Assembly: GCA_024663395.1 (NCBI GenBank)
Contig: JANFAH010000031.1
Span: 62,001-126,000 of the forward strand
Length of the DNA: 64,000 nucleotides
Direction of reading: 5' to 3'
From: Pisolithus tinctorius
Taxonomy: Eukaryota > Basidiomycota > Agaricomycetes > Boletales > Pisolithaceae
In this document: positions 48,649 through 59,737 of the stretch, in pieces
Position numbering within the stretch: the first letter of the stretch is position 1
Layout of the letters: each line of letters begins with the position of its first letter
Program-made: the position numbers and the translations under genes
Notes under the pieces: model-generated
What the model saw: only the letters and a program-made list of their open reading frames with translations
Told to the model about the DNA's origin: nothing
Database searches by the model: none

Positions 48649-51600
48649 GAAATCGACTTCCAGGCGATTGAAGGTAGGGACGGTGTCGGTAAAGTTTTCC
48701 AGGGGTTTGAAGAGGGAGGAGAAAAGGGAAGAATCCATGCCACGGAGTTTTTGAGGGGCAGAGGGATGGTGACGATGGAAGTCTTTGACGGCACCAGGGG
48801 CAGACTTTAAGGCGGACTCAGGTTCCCAAGTGCAATCCTCGTCGTGATACCCCTTCCAATGGACAAGGTACTCAAGCCTGTTCCTTTTTAGGCGAGAATC
48901 AGCGACGTAGTCCACCTCAAACTCTTCATTGCCCTCGTGCCCTACTACCGGTCCTGGGCGAGTTACGGTTTGGCCCTCCAAAGGTCCCTTGTACGGTTTT
49001 ACCCGAGAAACATTAACAACCGGGTGGATCTTGAGAGTCTTTGGAAGTTTCAACTCTACCACATTGGGTTTGAGTGAGACAACCCTGTAAGGACCGATCC
49101 ATCGTTCTGTGAGTTTTCTGGAAGGGCGACCAGAGAGGGAGATGCGGGAGGTTTCCAGCCAAACCATGTCACCAACCGAGTAGGAGGGGGCATCAGAGCG
49201 AGACGCGTCTGCAGACACCTTCATCTGTTCTGCAGCTTTGTCCAAGGCCTTCTTTGTGTCCTCCAAAACCTTAGCGAGGTCAATGGCATGATCTGTAGCT
49301 GCCTCTGCCTTGGAAAGGAAGGGTTCCATGCCCATCCTGGGGGTGTAGGAACGAGTGACCGAGAAGGGGCTCCTGCCAGTAGACTCCTGTCGCTTATTAT
49401 TGTAGGAGAACTGAGCGACCTTGAGCCAAGAAGGCCAAGAGTCCTGTCGGTCATTGACAAAAAGACGGAGATACTGCTGCAGGTCTTGATTAAGGCGTTC
49501 CGTTTGACCATCAGTCTGGGGGTGGAAGGCGGTGGAGAGCTTGGGTTTGACCCCGAGCATTTTGCAGAGCTCAGTGGTGAATGTGCTGGCAAACTGGGGT
49601 CCGCGATCAGAGATGACGGAGGATGGTAAGCCATGTTGAGTCCAGACATGGTCGCGGAAAAGCTCTGCCATTTGTAACGAGGACACCTCCTTGACAGTAG
49701 GGGCAAAGACCACCTCCTTCGAAAACCTGTCTACCACCACCATGACGTTGTCAAAGCCCTGCGCTTCTGGTAGCTCCATGAAGTCAACCGAGATGTCAGT
49801 CCAGGGGCGCTTGGGGACGGGATTTGGAAGAAGTTTTCCTGCAGGAGGAGTTCTAGAACTTTTAGCCATTTGGCAGCGGTGGCACGCTGAAACATAGTCC
49901 TTAACAGTGGCGGTCATTCCAGGCCAAACATAGTTGCAGGAGACGAGTTCCAGAGTTTTCTTCCATCCAGGGTGCCCTGCAAGCGGAGTGTCGTGATGCT
50001 TTTCAAGGCAGTGGATCCTGACAGTGGGCGGGACATAAACCCTCCCCTGGCAAATGTACAACCCTTCCCTGAGGACGGAGCCCTCTGGTTGCGGTGTTAC
50101 TGAGGAGGCAGACTTCAGAGCAATGACGAGATCAGTGTCTTCCCCCACCACCAAGGTGGTTGCTACTCTGGAGGGGTCGAGCAATGTGACCCCTTGATTA
50201 TCTGACCCTTTTGGTTCGTGATCCTCTCTCCTAGAAAGGGCATCAGCCTTGGCCATTGAAGACCTGGGCTTGTACACCAGCTTGTAGTTGAAACGGGAGA
50301 GGTATTGGGCCCAGCGTGCCTGGCGGTGATCCAAATTTTGTGCCTTCATGAAATACTGGAGATTAGCGTGGTCAGTCCAGATTTCAAACTGGTAAGGGGT
50401 GGCTTCGAGGTAATGTCGCCATGTCTCCAGGGCATGAATTATGGCCAGCATCTCTTTATCAAAGACCTGGTAGTTTCGTTCAGGGGGGGACATGGAGTGG
50501 GAATAAAAGGCGACAGGTCGCCAGAGGTCATCTTCACATTTCACGGAGAGGACAGCGCCGGTGGCAAAGTCCGAGGCATCGGTTTCTAGACGGAACACCC
50601 TATCCTGATCAGGGAACGCAAGGACAGGAGCAGTAGTGAAGGCGAGTTTCAAGGTATCGAAGGCCCACTGTTCTTGAGGGCCCCAGACCCAGAGTTGATC
50701 CTTTCTTGTGAGGTCATTAAGGGGTTGAGCGATCTGTGCAAAGTCCTTGATGAAACGACGATAGAAGTTCGCCAGCCCTAAGAAGGCCTGTACTGAGCAG
50801 ACCTTCGTAGGAACTGGCCACCCAGTAATGGCTTTCACCTTGCTCTCATCCATGCTGACCCCTTCAGTCCCAACCACCATACCCAAGAACTCTACCTGCT
50901 TCTGCTTGAAGAAGCATTTCTCCGGCTTGACGAAGAGGTTGTTCTCTTCCAACCTTCTCAGTACCTCCAGGACTATTCTGTCGTGCTCCTTCTCATCATC
51001 CGTCTTCGTGAAGATCATCAGGTCATCGATATAGACCACAAGGATGTCCTCCATGTCACCGAAGATATCGTTCATCATGTTTTGGAAGGTAGATGGTGAG
51101 TTGCAGAGGCCGAAGTACATGACCAGTGGCTCGTAAGCCCCCTTGTGAGTGACGAAGGCAGCCTTCCACTCATCTCCTTCCTTGACATGAACGTTGTTAT
51201 ATCCCCATCAGAGATCCATCTTGGTGAAGAGCTTGCAGCCCTTTAGTTTATCGACGAGCTGGGAGATAAGGGGAAGAGGGTACGCGTTTTTGACTGTGTG
51301 TTCGTTGAGGTAACGGTAGTCCTGAACCATACGTTTCTTCCCATCCTTCTTCGGGACAAAGAACACCGGTGAGGTTTGCGGCGACTTCGAGGGGCGGATG
51401 TAGCCTTTACGTAGTTGGTCTTCAAGGAAGTCCGACACCTCCTTTTGTTCCTCTACAGAGAGTGGGATGAGATGACCGCGTTTGGGAACGAAGGTTTCCT
51501 TAAGGTCGATGGCATGGTCCCATGGTTTACGAAGCGGCATCCTTTCTGACTCCTCCTTCGAGAACACCTTTAGATACTGGTGATACTCCTTTGGGACAAG

Positions 51601-52350
51601 TTCTTCAGTAGTGCCAGCTCGAACTCTGGTAGAGCAGAGCTTTGGATAGAGGTGTTCCATGTCCTGTGCTTCCTGTTCTTCTGCCATCCTCTCCGCTCTT
51701 GTCTTTGGGGCGAGGTCGTGGCACTCGCGAGGGCAATGGGATAGCTTCACCTGTTTGGTTTCCCAACACACCTCTGGGTTGTGTTTTCGTAACCAGGTGT
51801 AGCCAAGTATGAGAGGGTGTGTGCCGAGCATAGTGACCTGGGCCCAGACAGACTCTTGGTGTCCCTGGTAGTTCATAACAAGAGAGGCGACGTGAGTGAT
51901 GTTGCCCGCTACGTTAGGGGTTCCATCGACGTTAAGGACGGCAACGGGTCGACCAAGCCTGATCAGTGGAACATTGTTTTCATCAGCCCACTTTTTATCC
52001 AAGAAGGTATCGTTGGCTCCTGAATCCACCAACGCTTTTACACTCCACTTCTTTTCTCGTCCTTCCAACACCACCTCTAACTCCAACTCAGCTTTTGGAT
52101 CTGCTGTTCTTATTTTCAGGGTTTCTTTTGTTTTCTGGATAGGCGTATTTTTATTTTTATCGCAAGAGGAATTAAGCACCGATAGTTTTACATCTGCGGC
52201 CGCACCCACTGGGGTCGCCTCTTCAGATGGTACAGTAGTTTCCGAGTTAAATATATCCTGCTTGGTAGAGATATCGTCAACGCCTAAGACAGAAAACTTA
52301 TTGTAGACGTAGCCAGTGGAGACCTGATCCTCTACTGGCCGAACTCTTTT
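48646..52350 (-). pseudogene. element 2 Pol (one stop codon)
   Basis: About 1230 codons in the -1 frame relative to gag. Protease ALVDSGANDTFLD; RT with YIDD (VVYIDDLMIF) intact; RNase H (LETDASDFATGAVLS); integrase zinc finger HH-CC (HPGW... CHRCQ), DDE catalytic residues visible in VDFMEL, ISDRGPQF and GQTERLNQ; C-terminal chromodomain (EY LVHWKGYHDED, WEPES). A single TGA at 51208-51210 (KMDL-stop-WGYNN) sits where element 1 has CGA. Without read-through this truncates the protein at the start of the RT palm. The chromodomain places it among chromoviruses, which target heterochromatin. Confidence 0.9.
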
Positions 52351-53390
52351 CCCTGGCTTTTCATCTTGTTGATCTGTTTGTCATAGAAGAAAGCCTGCAT
52401 CTCTTCAAACAACATCTGGTGGAGGGCGGTCTCTTGTGCTTCCTGTGTCACCTCCCATATGCTGGGCCTAGCAGGACCCTTTCCTTTAGCACGGGGGCAA
52501 TCGCGCTTGTAGTGATTCCCCTGGCAGTCAAAACACTTAATATGGGAAGGGACGGGGCGTGGAGGGAAGCGAGCAGTGCCAATTTCCATGGGAGCGCCAT
52601 GACCGGGTTGAGTACTGGTGGGAGTGAAGCAGGGGGAGTACAAGGGGCGGTTATACGAGGAGCGGGGGGCAGGTTCATCAGGGTAGTGATTGTACAGAAG
52701 TTTGAAGCAGTCCCTGGCGAGGGCGGCTTCTCGAAACGCGACAGTCATTTGGAGATAATTGCCCTGTGTATATCCCCTCCTTAGGGCCTCTTTCACGATG
52801 GCGGGGTGTATGGCGTTCTCCAGAAGGAAGCCGGCAGTTTCATCAGTGACACGTCCTTGGACCTTCAAGGACTCAAATTTTGCATAGAACTCCTCATACC
52901 GAGAGTTCCCCTGGCGCATAGTGTGCATCTGAGCTTTAGCCCACTCTACATCCGTCTGAGGGGCGAAGAACCTGTCAATGTCCTCGATCATCTCAGCCAT
53001 ATCAGGCCACACTCCAGTGATGATGGTGAGGGAGAACTTAGCCCGAGCAAACCTTCCTGCTACAGGGCCTGTCATGCGGGACCATACCACAGTACACTTG
53101 TCTTGGGCAGTAGGTAGGGCAGTTCTATTCTGCACAACCCACACCTTCATCTTCACCCACCATTCTGAAAACTTGGCACGATCTCCGGTGTACTGTCGCG
53201 GGTTGGCCATCACTTCTATCCTCCTCTGGATGACATCTGCGGGGAGGGCGTTCCATTGGTTTCGCTGACCCTCAATGGTTGGGATCGTTCCTTGGGCGTC
53301 TCTTAATTCGTTGCTTAGCCGATAGTTTTCGTCTCGAAGGGCATCGAGGGTGTCACGGAGGTCGGTGAGCTGGTCCTGGATGCCTTCCAT
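52332..53390 (-). CDS. element 2 Gag
   Basis: 352 aa, intact. An N-terminal coiled coil (RDENYRLSNELRDAQ) is followed by a capsid-like retrotransposon gag core (FSEWWVKMKVWVVQNRTAL; FFAPQTDVEWAKAQ; YEEFYAKFESLKVQGR) and one zinc knuckle CFDCQGNHYKRDC. The knuckle has spacing C-x2-C-x3-H-x4-C, one residue shorter than the usual C-x2-C-x4-H-x4-C. It forms the virus-like particle and binds element RNA. The stop (52334-52332) lies just after the slippery heptamer, so most ribosomes make Gag alone. Confidence 0.9.
   Translation of the reverse strand: MEGIQDQLTDLRDTLDALRDENYRLSNELRDAQGTIPTIEGQRNQWNALPADVIQRRIEVMANPRQYTGDRAKFSEWWVKMKVWVVQNRTALPTAQDKCTVVWSRMTGPVAGRFARAKFSLTIITGVWPDMAEMIEDIDRFFAPQTDVEWAKAQMHTMRQGNSRYEEFYAKFESLKVQGRVTDETAGFLLENAIHPAIVKEALRRGYTQGNYLQMTVAFREAALARDCFKLLYNHYPDEPAPRSSYNRPLYSPCFTPTSTQPGHGAPMEIGTARFPPRPVPSHIKCFDCQGNHYKRDCPRAKGKGPARPSIWEVTQEAQETALHQMLFEEMQAFFYDKQINKMKSQGKEFGQ
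52347..52353 (-). promoter_or_regulatory. programmed -1 frameshift site GGGAAAA
   Basis: In the gag frame the heptamer is G GGA AAA, the X XXY YYZ form, 13 bases before the gag stop. Slipping back one base enters the pol frame (VRPVEDQVS), which stays open into the protease. The same heptamer is in element 1. Confidence 0.7.
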
Positions 53391-53697
53391 AGTGATCTGG
53401 ACGTCTTAGGGTATGACGGGGATGGAGGTTGTAGCGGGGTTGCTGTGGTTCAGCGGGGAGTGAGCAGGGAAAGATGGATTCGACGAAGAAAGGGTAAGAA
53501 GGGGGTGGCAGAAGGGGGTAAAGGTTGTGATCGAAAAGTGGAGTGAGCAAACGTCGCTTGGGGATGTATGGGACGAAAAGGTTTGGGTCGGGTTCAGAGG
53601 CTGGGGGACTTGGCGAGTACACCCATGAGCCTTCACAGAGGAAGCGAGGAATGGTGACGGAGGGTGCGAGGGTACAATGACGAGAAGCTAGTTCAAG

Positions 53698-54090
53698 TGT
53701 GACAAGACCTAAACAACAGGGTTTGTTGTAGGCTCGCACCAAGAACCAAAAGAAGAAAAGAAGAGAAAGAGGAGGAGACGGCTTAGAAGCAGGTGGCTTT
53801 AGGACTCGAAGACCCAAATGAACTAGCTTAGAGCTAGCCAGGTGTTTGAACAGCGGTACTTATACTACAGTACACGAGATAGCAGTGAGGCGTACATGAG
53901 GTCCGTGACATCATAGTGATGTCATGATGACATCACCGTGGAGTGGAACGTACTAGAAGGAGGGAGCATGGTAAAGGCGAGGCGAGGTCTAGACCGGAGT
54001 CTGGACCGAGACCAAGAGATAAGATAAGATGAAACGATTAGATAAGAGAAAAGGAAAAGAGAAGAAAAGAAAAGGGTACGTATCGTAACA
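53698..54090 (-). repeat. element 2 5' LTR
   Basis: 393 bp, starts TGTGACAAGACC. On the minus strand a TATA-like box (agtataagta, complement near 53857-53871) follows the palindrome at 53916-53936 by about 50 bp, so the palindrome is placed like an upstream promoter element. Confidence 0.9.
53916..53936. promoter_or_regulatory. bZIP-like palindrome in the family-D LTR
   Basis: A 10-bp perfect inverted repeat around one G contains TGATGTCA and TGACATCA, close to the ATF/CREB site TGACGTCA with its CpG changed. A further tgacatca is 11 bp upstream. Present in all four family-D LTRs. Confidence 0.45.
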
Positions 54091-55481
54091 AAAGTATTCT
54101 GGAATAAAATGTGCTCCCAGTGCAAGTTGATGATGAGTTATGCAGGAGTGGAAGGATGACTAAGCAAAAGGTTGCTGACTAAGCACTGATGATACTGCTG
54201 ATGATGAATAGAGGTAGATAGACCCTTGATGGAGCCTCAACTACCAAGGATGATGGATGGTGACAGATAGACTCTTCCAAATGAGCCTCAACTGTCAACA
54301 ACAAGATATGCACTGAAAGAGCTGAACTGACTTCTGGATTGCTTGGGGGTAGCTAAGTACATGGGGGTTTATATACTGTGGGGGGAGCACAGCTTGTGAC
54401 AAACAAGGCACAAACACTTGGTAAGTAATGAGTAAGGACTGAGTAATCATGATGAGTAAGCAAGAAATGAAAAGTAAGCAAGCAAAGAAGATTGGTAAGT
54501 ATTGGCAATAAACGAGTCAAGGACAGTCAAAACATCACAGAATGAGTCAAATGGAGTCAGAAACTGAGTAAGTGCACTGATATCACATTAGGGGGTGGTG
54601 ATGCAAGTCAGATCTCAGTGGAGACATCTCTAGATCCAAAGATGGCATGACAGATGGACAGTGTTTCCAGATAGGGAAGTATTAATTCCAGAATTGAAGG
54701 GCATGAGTCAGGTGTCAAAGGGGCTAGGGCATTGGGGGTCTGTGGGGCAATGGGAGCATAAGCAATCGCATCTCCCACCCTTTCATCCTCTCAGTGAAGT
54801 TAACAAAAGCTTCATGAATGGGGCTCTGATGGAGGAGGAGGAGAAGGGGGGATGTCTTCTGCTGGATCTTGCAGTAAGAGGGCAAGATGCATGTCATACT
54901 CATCATGGATGCAATCAGGGAGGCTGGAGAACAGTAGATTATGCTGCAGCTGTCACAATGCAGCGAAAATGATGGACAAAATTGGAATAAAGATGGTGCA
55001 GGGAGCAGGGAGGAATGATCCATATGCTTCATCAACTGGGGAGACTGAAATGACCACATAAGACCTTTCTAACTGAGTGACAGACCTGAGGCAACCAAAG
55101 AATGTCCTTCTGGAAGTCATACTGACAAGGAGAACAAGCTGACCAAGCTGCATGGGATGAGACAGGGCTGACAACAATGGGATGAACCAGGAGGCTTCAG
55201 GATGGAAGCTGGTGGGAACACCTGGCAGATATACATAGCCACTGTCTCTGGCAAATGAGACAAGTGAGATGATTGATGAAGAGGTGGCCATTATTGATGG
55301 ACTTAGCAAAATGAGCATCTGATGGATGGAGTGCTGTAGAAATGCATAGGGTGCAAGGATCCTCTCCAAATTTGGAAGGCAGAATTGCATGGCTGAGCAC
55401 TTTAAGTGAGTGTGAGAATGGTGTCGATATATTTGGAAATGGTGGAGTTATGGCAAAAACCAGAATGCTGTACATGGGCAC

Positions 55482-56215
55482 TGTCAAGTCTGGGCCTACT
55501 CTGACCAACTCTGACACTTAACAAGGTCTAGAGAGTGGTTTGGAAGCAAGTCCAACACAAAGGAACAGAACTCCAACTGGCAGAGTGGTGGCAGGAACAA
55601 AGTCCACTGAGACAAAGGCAGAGCAGAGTGAGGGTGTTGGGTTTAGCTCATGTGCTACCCCCTTGCACAATCTCAGCCCTCGTATTTCAGAGGGAGAGTA
55701 TAGATGGAATGTTGGAGGTAACTCCAACAGGCAGAAGGTGGAGACAGAGGGAGTAGGAACTAAGTTGATATTCATACTGAAGAACAGCAGAGTATGATAC
55801 ATGCTTTTATACTGTTACAGAGGTACAGTAACCAGAATCGGAACTGACATATGGAGACTCATAAAATTTCAAGTAAAACTTCCCAGACAATGAATGAAGG
55901 GTAGACAGAGGACATATGAGCAGGTAACATAGAACATCCAGAAAAGGAAACAGTCCAGGTGCTGGACCATGTGGTGTGTGTGCTGTGGAGTACCTGACTG
56001 TGTGCTGTCAGGGAGAAGTCCGAAGGTAGTCACATGACTCCTCAGAGAATGGTCTGCTTGGTCCAGTAGAAGGGCAACACAAGTCTGACAGTAGTCAGAG
56101 CAGAGATGGTTCGTAACCAACAGAAGTTGGGCAGATTTGGTGCAGAGTGAGTGAATGACCAGTGGGAGAGGGTGTGGAGTGAGTAAGGACCTAGAGTGAA
56201 TGCACAGTTATGACA
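55482..56215. repeat. solo family-A LTR (A2)
   Basis: 734 bp, TGTCAAGTCTGG ... GTTATGACA, flanked by ggcac (55477-55481, 56216-56220). It lies in C3, whose sequence (tacatgggca ... ctaaaaac) resumes across it, matching C1 near 27010. Confidence 0.9.
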
Positions 56216-56437
56216 GGCACTAAAAACTTTTAATGTGCACTTAACTTGCTTCCTCTCTTCTCTTTAGCACTGATGACTTGTTCTTGTGAGAAGGATGACT
56301 GCTCACATCCAGCAGTCTTTCTATGCATGAGGCCTTTAGTCTTCATCTGCATGCATGGGCATTGTGTGCAACTTGTCGACAAGTTAGGCAGAGTCAGCTG
56401 TAACCATGTCCACAACACCTTTGGTGTGTGACACCAG

Positions 56438-56795
56438 TCTTCCAATAAACTCAAGCAGGCCTTCACTACTGCCCTGGTCCTAACTCACTTTTCCCCAGAT
56501 GCTCCTATTACTGTCAAGACTGATGTGTCTGACTATGCCATAGCTGGTATTTTGTCCATCACTGGTGGTGATGGTCAAATCTGGCCAGTCACATTCTATT
56601 CTTGCACCTTAACAGCTCTGGAGTTAAATTATGACACCCATGATAAGGAACTACTTGTGATCTTCAAGGCATTCCAGACATGGTGGCATTACTTAGAAGG
56701 ATCTGCAGTACTGGTTGATGTTGTCACTGATCATAAGAACCTGGAGTACTTCTCCACCTTGAAGGTATTAACCCTGCACCAGGCACTGGAGTAGG
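56438..56795 (+). pseudogene. R0 RNase H fragment
   Basis: The frame continues from C3's right flank (SSNKLKQAFTTAL), then VKTDVSDYAIAGILS, HDKELLVIFKAFQTWWHYLEG and DVVTDHKNLEYFS: the RNase H of a Ty3/Gypsy pol like that of A3. It ends at a TAG with unrelated sequence following. Confidence 0.75.
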
Positions 56796-57149
56796 GGGAC
56801 CAGGGGGACAGGAGATGAGGACACAGCCATGTTGGCTTAGTCAGATGGAGGCAGATGTGGACATGAACATAGCAGTAGAACATATGATACAATATGATGA
56901 CAGACAGTATGATACAAGATCAAGAGACCACTACTCCATCTTGGTGATGAGAGTGTGATCCAACCCAAGCAAACCGTTAAACAGACACCATACCAAACCA
57001 TCACTGACCGAGCACAAGGCAACTGCACAACCAACATGTGGAGGAGGATATAAAGCAGAACCAGCTGAGTAGAAAATCCCCAAACTAACTGCTACACTGC
57101 TACCAAACTGCCTAACAGAAACCAACCACACAATGCTCTGGGCCATTTC

Positions 57150-58766
57150 ATGACCAGGCACACACCTGACAGCTCACCATCGTGGTCACCACTTGGAACA
57201 TCACACAACAGTGACTACTCATTCCCATCAGAATCACAAATGTCAGACAACACGCCATTTCCCCTATAGGATTACCTGTCCATAGATGACATACCAGACA
57301 CCAGAATGGACAGTGAGTACACTAGCCGATATGACCTATGGGTAGCATTCCCAACACTAGTGCTACTGACCCCACCAGCCTCATCCACAGAACCCCGATG
57401 CACCAGAGAACAAACACATTCAGCCCCAGTAGCACTACCCCCATACTCGCTCACAGACCCAGAGCAGTCAGCACTGCAGAATACCACACTCCCAGCTGTA
57501 CCTCCAGCCCCACCACACCTGACACTACACCCAGCACCCCCAACCACAACAGCCCCAGCCTTAATGCAACAACCAAGAAGAATGGCAGAAGCAGTTCCTC
57601 TTTTCTACAGAGATCAGGTGGAAACAGAGAATGCCAGTGACTTCATCAAAGCGTTCAATCGCAGCATGCTGTTCCTAAACCCACTTTCCACTGATGCACA
57701 GAAGATCCAAGCATTGGAAAACTACCTAGGGACAGGGTCACCAGCAGAAGGCTGGTATGATGACCTCACAGCGACCCAATGTGCTAGTTGGGACAACGTA
57801 GTCAAAGTGTTCAACAACAGGTGGCCCACAACAAAGAGCACAATGCTGACATCAGAAGAATACCAAACTGAACTACTCAAACACAAAATGGCAGAGGAAG
57901 ACATAGGAACAATCAAGACAGTAGGATGTCAGAAGGTGTGGGCACATGTGAAGTGGGTGGAAGAAGCAATGGAACTTGCAAGACTAGCAAAAATTGAGAA
58001 TGGACCTACACTAATATGGCAAGTCAAGAAGCAGCTCCCCAAGGCAGTCAAGAAGCTACTAGACAAAGAATACACATCATGGAAAGAGTTTATGGATGAT
58101 GTGAAAGATCTGAGTATGTCAAAACTGAAGCAGGAACATGAGGAAATAGAGGAGAGGAAGAGGAAAGAGGAGGAACGAGACTCAAGACTAATGCAGAAAC
58201 TGGAGGCAACCAAAAGGGCAACAACAGCAGACATTACAGCGCAACTCCAGTGACTCACCATTGGGCAAGTAGCAGTATCCCATACCAGCCCTCAAGCCTC
58301 ACTGTCAATGGCACATCCAAACACACAATTTTCACTCCAACAGATGCCAAGATGCAACATGCCATACAACCCACCTACCGAGGAAGTGAAGGAGATCATG
58401 CAGAAAGGGTTAGAACAAGTTCCACACCACCCCAACAATGAGGAAGGACAGAGGAAATACACGGCACAGCTCACAGCATGGATCACGAAGCATGGAGACT
58501 CAGCATGGGTCACCAAGTATACACTGTACCCTCTCAAACCCAGAACAGCGATGGTATGCTCAGGAGAATGTTTCAGATGTGGAACACATGGGCATGGAAG
58601 CAGGGATTGCCCAACCACTGAAGGCGACACATCCAGGCTGAGCTGCAACGAAACAGCATGGAGAGCACTCTGCAACAGGACCCTCGGACCATTCAATAGG
58701 AACATCACATACAGTATCAGACTCGTAGTGATAGATGACCAGGGAAATGAGACAGGGTCGCTGTGA
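57150..58766 (+). pseudogene. Gypsy gag of a further element
   Basis: One frame from ATG at 57150 to 58766 with two interruptions: TAG near 57270 and TGA at 58251-58253 (ITAQLQ-stop-LTIG, probably CGA before). Contains a retrotransposon gag core (FIKAFNRSMLFLNPLS, ALENYLGTGSPAEGWYDDL), a charged coiled coil (EEIEERKRKEEERD) and a zinc knuckle CFRCGTHGHGSRDC with normal spacing. The leader with a TATA-like gatataaag near 57048 precedes it. Its downstream pol is displaced by A3 at 58829. Confidence 0.7.
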
Positions 58767-58828
58767 TGGACAGCACACCGACCCAGGCTCTCAACATACC
58801 TACTATGATAACAACTGCCCTGCATGTA

Positions 58829-59542
58829 TGTCAAGCCTGGGCCTACTCCGACCAACTCCAATGCTTAACAAGGTCTAGAGAAGGGTTCGGAAGCAAGTCC
58901 AACACAGAAGAACAGAACTCCGACTAGTGGAGTGTCGGCAGGAACGAAGACCACTGAGACAAAGGTGGAGCAGAGTGAGGGCATTGGGTTTAGCTCGTGC
59001 GCTACCCCCTTGCACGATCTCAGCCCTCATATTTCAGAGGGAGAGTACAGACAGAGAGTCAGAGATAAATCCGACAGGCAGAAGACGGAATCAGAGGGAG
59101 TAGGAACTAAGTTGATATTTGTACTGAAGAACAGTGGAGTACAGTACATGCTTTTATACTGCTACAGAGGTACAGTAATCGGAATTGGAACTGACATATG
59201 GAGACTCATAAATTTTCAAGTAAAATTTCCTGGACGATGAATGAAGGGTAGACAGAGGACATATGAATGGGTAACACAGAACATCCAGAAAAGGAAACAG
59301 TCCAGGTGCTGGACCATGTGGTGAGCACACTGCGGAGTTCCTGACTGCGAAGGTAGTCACATGACCCCTCAGAGGACAGACCACTCGGTCCGGTAGGAGA
59401 GCGACACAAGTCTGACAGCAGTCGGAGTGGAGATGGTTCACAACCAACAGAAGTTGGGCGGAGTTGGTGCAGAGTGAGTGAATGACCAGCAGAGTAGGGC
59501 GCAGAGTGAGTAAGGGCTTAGTGTGAACACACAGTTATGACA
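58829..59542 (-). repeat. A3 3' LTR
   Basis: 714 bp, TGTCAAGCCTGG ... GTTATGACA on the plus strand, homologous to A1 and the solo A2. Confidence 0.85.
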
Positions 59543-59737
59543 GTGCCCCCCCCTTAGGGCCTGAACCCCTGAAGGCCGCATGTACAGAATGAGATCAACA
59601 CAAGTTGATCATTTGAAATTATTTTGATGCCTCGAGGATAATGGGTTTAGCCACGGTGGAGCTCCGTCAGAGTTCGAAGCTCCACTTAAAAACACGTGTT
59701 AGGGTACCGATCCTTCGTATCCCATCCCCCCATCATC

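Larger units (their letters stand above)
48242..54090 (-). mobile_element. Gypsy chromovirus element 2 (family D), nearly intact
   Basis: 5849 bp flanked by aaagt (48237-48241, 54091-54095). LTRs of 393 bp at each end, polypurine tract at 48635-48648, gag (53390-52332), -1 slippery site and pol ending at 48646. The only coding lesion I see is one TGA at 51208-51210. The two LTRs differ at about eight sites, seven of which are CpG/TpG/CpA changes. It lies inside C3. Confidence 0.95.
48007..56433 (-). mobile_element. Family C LTR-like element, copy C3 (with nested insertions)
   Basis: C3 is in three pieces: 48007-48241, 54096-55481 and 56221-56433, separated by element 2 and a solo family-A LTR. 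It is flanked by ccag (48003-48006, 56434-56437) and interrupts R0 between codons near RNase H. The family ORF (54953-55291) carries the same early TGA as C2. Confidence 0.8.
23968..56795 (+). mobile_element. R0: plus-strand Gypsy retroelement, host of nested insertions
   Basis: The element starts with TGTCATGACC inside the A1 chromodomain. Its pieces are: LTR/leader and gag start (23968-24724), gag and protease (37958-39817) and RNase H (56438-56795). They are separated by the large TIR transposon, Gypsy element 1 (TSD tgacc) and LTR-like C3 (TSD ccag). Between protease and RNase H most of the reverse transcriptase is missing, so a deletion accompanied or preceded the insertions. The 3' end is lost at about 56796, where another element's leader begins. 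Confidence 0.7.
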
